Assembly: GCA_050953425.1 (NCBI GenBank)
Contig: JBMNMQ010000003.1
Span: 186,001-250,000 of the forward strand
Origin: RUG100 sp050953425
GTDB taxonomy: Bacteria > Bacillota > Clostridia > Peptostreptococcales > Anaerovoracaceae
Length of the DNA stretch: 64,000 nt
Reading direction: 5' to 3'
Shown here: positions 59,683 through 64,000 of the stretch, piece after piece
Layout: every line of letters begins with the position of its first letter
Numbering within the stretch: position 1 is the first letter of the stretch
Made by a program: the position numbers and the translations under genes
The notes under the pieces: model-generated
Told to the model about the DNA's origin: nothing
What the model saw: only the letters and a program-made list of their open reading frames with translations
Databases searched by the model: none

Positions 59683-61476
59683 ATGCCGCAGATCAAGACG
59701 CGGGACGTGCTGAAAGGCACCGTCAAGGCCATAGACAAGTCCGCCGTGGCCGCCCAGCGTATGAAGGACGCCTATGTGCGCGTGAAAGACAAGGCGGAGC
59801 ACGGCTATTACAGTGCGGAGAATTCCCCGGAGGAATATGCCACCGACCGTGTTTCCGCCTTTTCGGACTCTGCGCTCCATGAAGCCGGGCGCCAGCTGGA
59901 TAAGCAGGGGCGCAAGGCAGTCAAGGAGACAAAGGACAACATCTCCAAAGCAAAGGACTATTTCAGACAGAAAAAGGCGGAGCAGCCCATCCAGAAAGCG
60001 CGGGAGCAGGCAAAACAGGCTGCCAGGACTGCCGGGAAAGCACCCTCAACCGGCACACCGCTTTCAGGAAACACCGCTCAGGCCGGGACCACTTCCGGAC
60101 AGGCTGCCAGCCGGATCGTCCATCGGGAGAACATCTCCATCCGAACACGCGGGCACAATCCACTTTCCGTGCGCCAGTCGGCCCGCTCTGCGGGAAACGC
60201 CATGGTGAACACGCTGAGGCGCGGGGCAAAAGAAACCGGGCGCTCCATTAAAACCGCGGAGATGGCATCCAAAACCGCCGTAAAGACCGGACAGCAGGCG
60301 GCGAAAAGCGCACAGGCTGCGGCAAAGACGGCGCAGAAAACGGCTCAGGCCGCAAAGGTAGCGGCGCAAAAGGCGGCGCAGGCGGCCAAACGGACGGCAC
60401 AGGCCACGGCGAAAGCTGTCCGTGCTATCATTGCAGGGGTGAAAACCATGATCTCTGCCATTATCGCGGGCGGCTGGGTTGCCGTGGTCATTATCCTGAT
60501 CATCGTCCTTCTTGGTTGTGCCGTGTCGATTTTTGGAGGTGGGAGCCGCAGCAGCACCTACACACCAGTCAGCGCCGAAGTAGAAGCCTATGACCCCATG
60601 ATCCGCAAGTATGCCCAGCAGTACGGCATCCCAGAATATGTGGAACTGATAAAAGCTGTCATGATGCAGGAATCCGGAGGCCGTGGGCTTGACCCCATGC
60701 AGGCGGCGGAGGGCGGCTTCAACACCCGCTATCCCCATGTGCCAAATGGTATCACAGATCCGGAGTATTCCGTGGAGTGCGGCGTGCAGGAGCTGAAGGC
60801 GGCGCTGGAGGCTGCCGGGGTAGAAAACCCGGTGGACATGGAGCGGATCAAGCTGGCCCTGCAGGGCTATAACTACGGGAGCGGCTACATCTCCTGGGCG
60901 CTGCGCAACTACGGAGGTTATTCCGTTGCCAATGCCGCGGAGTTCTCCGACATGCAGGCGGCAAGGCTGGGCTGGAGCAGCTACGGGGACAAGCAGTATG
61001 TAGCTCATGTGCTGCGCTATTACCCCTATGGCCGGGTGTTCAGCATGGGCTTTGGTAATCATGCCATTGTGGAACTGGCACTCTCCCAGGTCGGACAGCA
61101 GGGCGGCCAGCCTTACTGGTCCTGGTACGGCTTTAATGGCCGTGTGGAGTGGTGTGCCTGTTTTGTCTCATGGTGTGCCAATGAGTGCGGCTACATCGAG
61201 GCAGGGATCATACCAAAGTTTTCCCTCTGCTCCGACGGCGTGAATTGGTTCAAAACGCAGGGACAGTGGCAGGAGCGAAACTATGAGCCGATGGCCGGGG
61301 ATATTATCTTCTTTGACTGGGGCGCTAATGGCACCATCGACCACGTGGGCATCGTGGAATACTGTGAGAACGGCGTTGTCCATACCGTGGAAGGAAACTC
61401 TGGCGACGCCTGCAGGCAGAAGGAGTACACCGTGGGAAGCAGCAGTATCTATGGATATGGACTGCCTGCTTATTAA
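59683..61476 (+). CDS. Bifunctional cell-wall hydrolase of the transfer apparatus (lysozyme-like plus CHAP)
   Basis: 597 residues. Residues 1-250 are helical, Ala/Lys-rich and partly coiled coil (repeated AAKTAQ/AAQKAAQAAK-type segments), presumably cytoplasmic; one membrane span follows (AGGWVAVVIILIIVLLGCAV, about 262-285). Outside are a lysozyme-like transglycosylase domain with catalytic-type Glu in VMMQESGGRGLDPMQAAEGG (about 325-345) and a CHAP/NlpC-type amidase with WCACFVSWCANECGY (Cys) and DHVGIVEYCENGVVHTVEGN (His). It opens the peptidoglycan for the conjugation channel. GGGAGGTGATG is the ribosome site. The usual following genes (DUF4315, DUF4366, topoisomerase) are absent here. 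Confidence 0.9.
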   Translation: MPQIKTRDVLKGTVKAIDKSAVAAQRMKDAYVRVKDKAEHGYYSAENSPEEYATDRVSAFSDSALHEAGRQLDKQGRKAVKETKDNISKAKDYFRQKKAEQPIQKAREQAKQAARTAGKAPSTGTPLSGNTAQAGTTSGQAASRIVHRENISIRTRGHNPLSVRQSARSAGNAMVNTLRRGAKETGRSIKTAEMASKTAVKTGQQAAKSAQAAAKTAQKTAQAAKVAAQKAAQAAKRTAQATAKAVRAIIAGVKTMISAIIAGGWVAVVIILIIVLLGCAVSIFGGGSRSSTYTPVSAEVEAYDPMIRKYAQQYGIPEYVELIKAVMMQESGGRGLDPMQAAEGGFNTRYPHVPNGITDPEYSVECGVQELKAALEAAGVENPVDMERIKLALQGYNYGSGYISWALRNYGGYSVANAAEFSDMQAARLGWSSYGDKQYVAHVLRYYPYGRVFSMGFGNHAIVELALSQVGQQGGQPYWSWYGFNGRVEWCACFVSWCANECGYIEAGIIPKFSLCSDGVNWFKTQGQWQERNYEPMAGDIIFFDWGANGTIDHVGIVEYCENGVVHTVEGNSGDACRQKEYTVGSSSIYGYGLPAY

Positions 61477-61544
61477 AAAAGGTGAAAAGGGCAAAAAAGC
61501 TCTTTTCACCGTACATAGCACAGTTGTGATAGATGATATGATGA

Positions 61545-61990
61545 AAGCATTAAAAAGCACAAGTGCGCTTTACGCTATGGGACAGTCGCTCATCCACATC
61601 CTGAAAGAACATGCAGCCGAGATTCCCGTGAGTGAAAGGACGCTGTACTGTTGCATTGGCAAAGGGTATCTGACGATCCGTAACATTGACATGCGGCGCG
61701 CGGTGCGCTACAAAAAGCGCAGATGCGAGTAGGAAGTCAAAGTCAGCCGGCCGAAAAAGAACAAGCATCACTACAAGGACTTAAAAAAAGCTTGAACAGA
61801 ATCCGGGGATCAGGGTCGTGGAGATGGATATGGTGATCGGGACAAGGGCAGCAAGGTTAAGCATTCAGGAGAGAACACCCATCGAACTGGCCCTGTGGGA
61901 TTTTGGAAGAGATACAGTGAGAAGCTGGGACTGCAGGTCATCAATACAGATAAGGTGTGTTTGAAGTCGATCAACCCGAAGTTCGTTTAG
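61545..61990 (+). pseudogene. IS30-family transposase remnant
   Basis: Fragmentary similarity to IS30 transposases: the helix-turn-helix part (LKEHAAEIPVSERTLYCCIG, KGYLTIRNIDMRRAVRYKKR, 61600-61730), then after an in-frame stop KVSRPKKNKHHYKDLKK, then in another frame GIRVVEMDMVIGTR, which corresponds to the first catalytic Asp motif of the DDE domain. The rest of the catalytic domain is missing and the end (61930-61990) is a short tail. No terminal inverted repeats were found. It marks the junction between the transfer genes and the AT-rich operon. Confidence 0.65.
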
Positions 61991-62090
61991 CAATCAACTT
62001 TCAACTAAAAAACAAAAATCAACACTATCTTTTTCAGCCTTTTACTTGTTAAACATTATAGATGAAACTTATGAAAGAGCAGAAAGTAGG

Positions 62091-62615
62091 ATGCATGTGG
62101 ATACAGACTATGCACTGATTAAACAGATGAAACAAGGCGATGAAGCCGCCTTTGATATCTTTGTTCATAAATATTATTCAGATATATTGAGCTATTGTTC
62201 TTATCATTGTAATAACAAAGAAGAAGCTAAAGATCTTACACAAGAGACATTTTTGCATTTTTTTGATGGCTTTGAAGCCTATACACATAGAAATAAAGCC
62301 AAAAATTTTTTATACACGATAGCAGGGAACTTATGCAAAAACTATTATAAAAGTGCAAGGGCGCGACCAATGGAAGTCCTTGAAGATAATAGTCTGTCTG
62401 TGAATTTTGAAGATGAGACGGTCTTACGAGTTGCCATTCGTATGTGCCTTGATCGATTGCCAGAGGAATTAAGAGAAGTAATTATTTTGTATTATTACCA
62501 GAACTTGAAACAGACTGAAATAGCAGATGTGCTTGGCATTGGACTTCCACTTGTGAAATATCGGATTAAAAAAGCAAAAGCGCAGATGGAAAAGATGCTA
62601 AGATCGGAGGTTTAA
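62091..62615 (+). CDS. ECF-type RNA polymerase sigma factor
   Basis: 174 residues with sigma region 2 (DEAAFDIFVHKYYSDILSYC, EEAKDLTQETFLHFFDGF) and region 4 (RLPEELREVIILYYYQNLKQ, TEIADVLGIGLPLVKYRIKK) and no other domains, typical for an extracytoplasmic-function sigma factor. ATG 62091 has GTAGGATGC upstream; a TTG reading from 62046 is possible. It is followed 1 nt later by a membrane protein that may act as its anti-sigma factor, and then by an ABC ATPase. The surroundings are AT-rich and differ from the transfer genes, suggesting separate acquisition. Confidence 0.88.
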   Translation: MHVDTDYALIKQMKQGDEAAFDIFVHKYYSDILSYCSYHCNNKEEAKDLTQETFLHFFDGFEAYTHRNKAKNFLYTIAGNLCKNYYKSARARPMEVLEDNSLSVNFEDETVLRVAIRMCLDRLPEELREVIILYYYQNLKQTEIADVLGIGLPLVKYRIKKAKAQMEKMLRSEV

Positions 62616-62616
62616 T

Positions 62617-63372
62617 GTGGATATAGAAAAATTACTGGATAAAGGACGCATAGAAGTGGTGACCGATGAGATGGAAATACAGGCGGTTATTCAGAAATCA
62701 AAAACTACCTTTTTGAATCATGAAAGTACACAAATTCTATCCTATCGCGAATTTATCTGGGATCAGTTTCGTATGATTCGTAAAAGATGGTGGATAATTC
62801 AATTTGCTGTTTTGTGCATGGCATGGTTTTTTCTTTCAACCGAACATGAAGCCTTTTATGTACGACGAGGGATGGGAGTGTTAGCTGCATTGTTCACTGT
62901 TCTCTTGATCCCAGAGTTGTGGCGAAATCTATCAAACCGGTGTATGGAAATTGAAATAGCCTCCTATTATTCCCTCCATCAAATTTATGCTGCGAGGATT
63001 CTATTGTTTGGAACTATAGATGTATTGTTTTTGACGATTTTTACGGGTGGTGCATATTACATTCTTAATATTGCGATTGCAGACCTAATCACACAATTTC
63101 TGCTACCTATGGTGGTGACCACCTGTATTTGTCTTTTAATCCTTGGAAAACAGCACTGCAACGGACGTGTCGCGGTAGGGCTTTGCGCTTTATGGAGTGG
63201 GGTTTGGTGGGTAATCACCGCTCGCGATCAGTTGTATTCTACAATAGTATTACCGATTTGGTTAGTTATTTTTGCCCTTGCGTGCATATTCTTGGCGTTT
63301 GCAGTCTATCGTTTATTAAGAAACTGTGACAAATATATGGAGGTGGATATAGGTGGAACTGTCTTTGAATAA
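62617..63372 (+). CDS. Multi-span membrane protein, possible anti-sigma factor or ABC accessory
   Basis: 251 residues. About 90 N-terminal residues are cytoplasmic (MDIEKLLDKGRIEVVTDEME ... REFIWDQFRMIRKRWW), followed by about six membrane segments (IIQFAVLCMAWFFLS, VLAALFTVLLIPELW, ILLFGTIDVLFLTIFTGGAY, LLPMVVTTCICLLIL, ALWSGVWWVITA, IWLVIFALACIFLAFAVY). GTG 62617 lies 1 nt after the sigma gene. Sigma factor followed by membrane protein followed by ABC ATPase suggests that it restrains the sigma factor or belongs to the exporter; the sequence does not decide. Confidence 0.65.
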   Translation: MDIEKLLDKGRIEVVTDEMEIQAVIQKSKTTFLNHESTQILSYREFIWDQFRMIRKRWWIIQFAVLCMAWFFLSTEHEAFYVRRGMGVLAALFTVLLIPELWRNLSNRCMEIEIASYYSLHQIYAARILLFGTIDVLFLTIFTGGAYYILNIAIADLITQFLLPMVVTTCICLLILGKQHCNGRVAVGLCALWSGVWWVITARDQLYSTIVLPIWLVIFALACIFLAFAVYRLLRNCDKYMEVDIGGTVFE

Positions 63373-64000
63373 TCTTACAAAAAAATACGATGCGCTAACG
63401 GCTGTAAAAGACGTGAATTATACCATGACAAGTGGGGTTTATGGTCTGTTGGGCGTGAATGGTGCAGGAAAGACGACATTGATGCGTATGATTTGCACAC
63501 TGATTAAACCATCACAAGGAAATATTACCTGTGATGGAAAAGAAATCTATGAAATGGAGGAATCTTATCGAGGGCAGTTAGGGTATCTTCCACAGGACTT
63601 TGGGTACTACCCTGATCTGACTGTGTCGGATTACTTAATGTACATTGCTTCTATAAAGGGGCTGCGACCTGCATTTGCAAGAAATAGGGCGAAGATTCTT
63701 TTGGCGCAGGTGGGTCTGAAAAAGTCTTCAAAAATGAAAATGAGAAAGTTGTCAGGCGGTATGTTGCGACGCGTAGGAATTGCGCAGGCGATGTTGAACG
63801 ATCCCAAAATATTGATTTTGGATGAGCCAACAGCAGGGCTTGATCCAAATGAGAGGATTCGTTTTCGGAATCTCATCAGTGAGCTTGCTGATGACAGATT
63901 GGTTTTGCTGTCAACACACATTGTATCTGATGTAGAGTTTATTGCAAACGAGATTATTTTGATGAATAAAGGAGAATTTTTCTTTACCGGGACAGCAGAG
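63353..64000 (+). CDS. ABC transporter ATP-binding protein (cut by window end)
   Basis: The frame starts at GTG 63353, inside the last 20 nt of the membrane protein gene, with GGAGGTG upstream, and remains open to the window edge (216 codons). Walker A LLGVNGAGKTTLMRMIC, signature KLSGGMLRRVGIAQAML, Walker B ILILDEPTAGLDP and H-loop LLSTHIVSD are intact. It is of the ABC-2 exporter type (bacitracin/antibiotic export class by similarity). A permease gene should follow outside the window. Confidence 0.9.
   Translation, partial: MELSLNNLTKKYDALTAVKDVNYTMTSGVYGLLGVNGAGKTTLMRMICTLIKPSQGNITCDGKEIYEMEESYRGQLGYLPQDFGYYPDLTVSDYLMYIASIKGLRPAFARNRAKILLAQVGLKKSSKMKMRKLSGGMLRRVGIAQAMLNDPKILILDEPTAGLDPNERIRFRNLISELADDRLVLLSTHIVSDVEFIANEIILMNKGEFFFTGTAE

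Overview
The window joins two very different kinds of DNA. Positions 1 to about 21,870 are GC-rich chromosome of an anaerobic-type Bacillota (Firmicutes) bacterium. The case for this is the FabF/FabZ/FabK-type fatty acid genes, AddB (not RecB), a class II B12-dependent ribonucleotide reductase, the greA-lysS pair and strong sigma-A type promoters. I cannot name the genus. Positions from about 21,880 to at least 61,480 are an integrative and conjugative element (ICE) of the Tn1549/CTn family common in gut Clostridia and Erysipelotrichia. It is lower in GC, nearly all genes point the same way, and its overlapping gene order is the canonical one. The window ends inside the element or its accessory cargo; integrase, excisionase and the right end are not in view.

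Chromosomal layout: fabF (cut by the window edge), fabZ, a MarR-FabK/NMO fusion, addB; then nrdJ on the minus strand; a CpXC-domain gene; an FtsX-type ABC exporter (permease and ATPase) and a patatin-like phospholipase on the minus strand; two overlapping acyl-CoA synthetase genes; greA and lysS. Most larger intergenic gaps hold short GC-rich tandem repeats, often with a 27-nt period, and the same period occurs inside the permease gene.

ICE layout: the left end directly follows lysS and has two tandem 11-bp direct repeats that look like integrase arm sites. Next come a five-repeat zinc-ribbon protein, parA (frameshifted) and parB, a first cargo patch (yjdF with its riboswitch, an acetyltransferase and a small membrane protein, all frameshifted), the DUF7007 cluster and a 2,852-aa methylase/helicase protein. 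An entire tnpV gene is nested in another frame of that protein's gene. A second cargo patch (39.1-44.1 kb) carries an HTH regulator, membrane proteins, an ankyrin protein and an AlbA_2/ATPase-domain protein. The DNA-processing and transfer module follows: DUF3848, DUF3991/TOPRIM primase-like protein, RadC, DUF5688, MobC, a relaxase with an in-frame amber codon, PcfB, an ArdC-like protein, VirD4, Maff2, a TrbL/VirB6-like protein, PrgI, VirB4 and a lysozyme/CHAP cell-wall hydrolase. VirB4 is split by a complete group II intron whose predicted splicing restores the reading frame exactly. An IS30-type transposase remnant then separates the transfer genes from an AT-rich ECF sigma factor/membrane protein/ABC ATPase operon cut by the right edge.

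The element carries many single-base frameshifts at homopolymers in otherwise intact genes, plus one nonsense codon in the relaxase, whereas the chromosomal part has none. Either the element is decaying or it is a poorly polished or collapsed assembly region. The question decides whether the element is still mobile.
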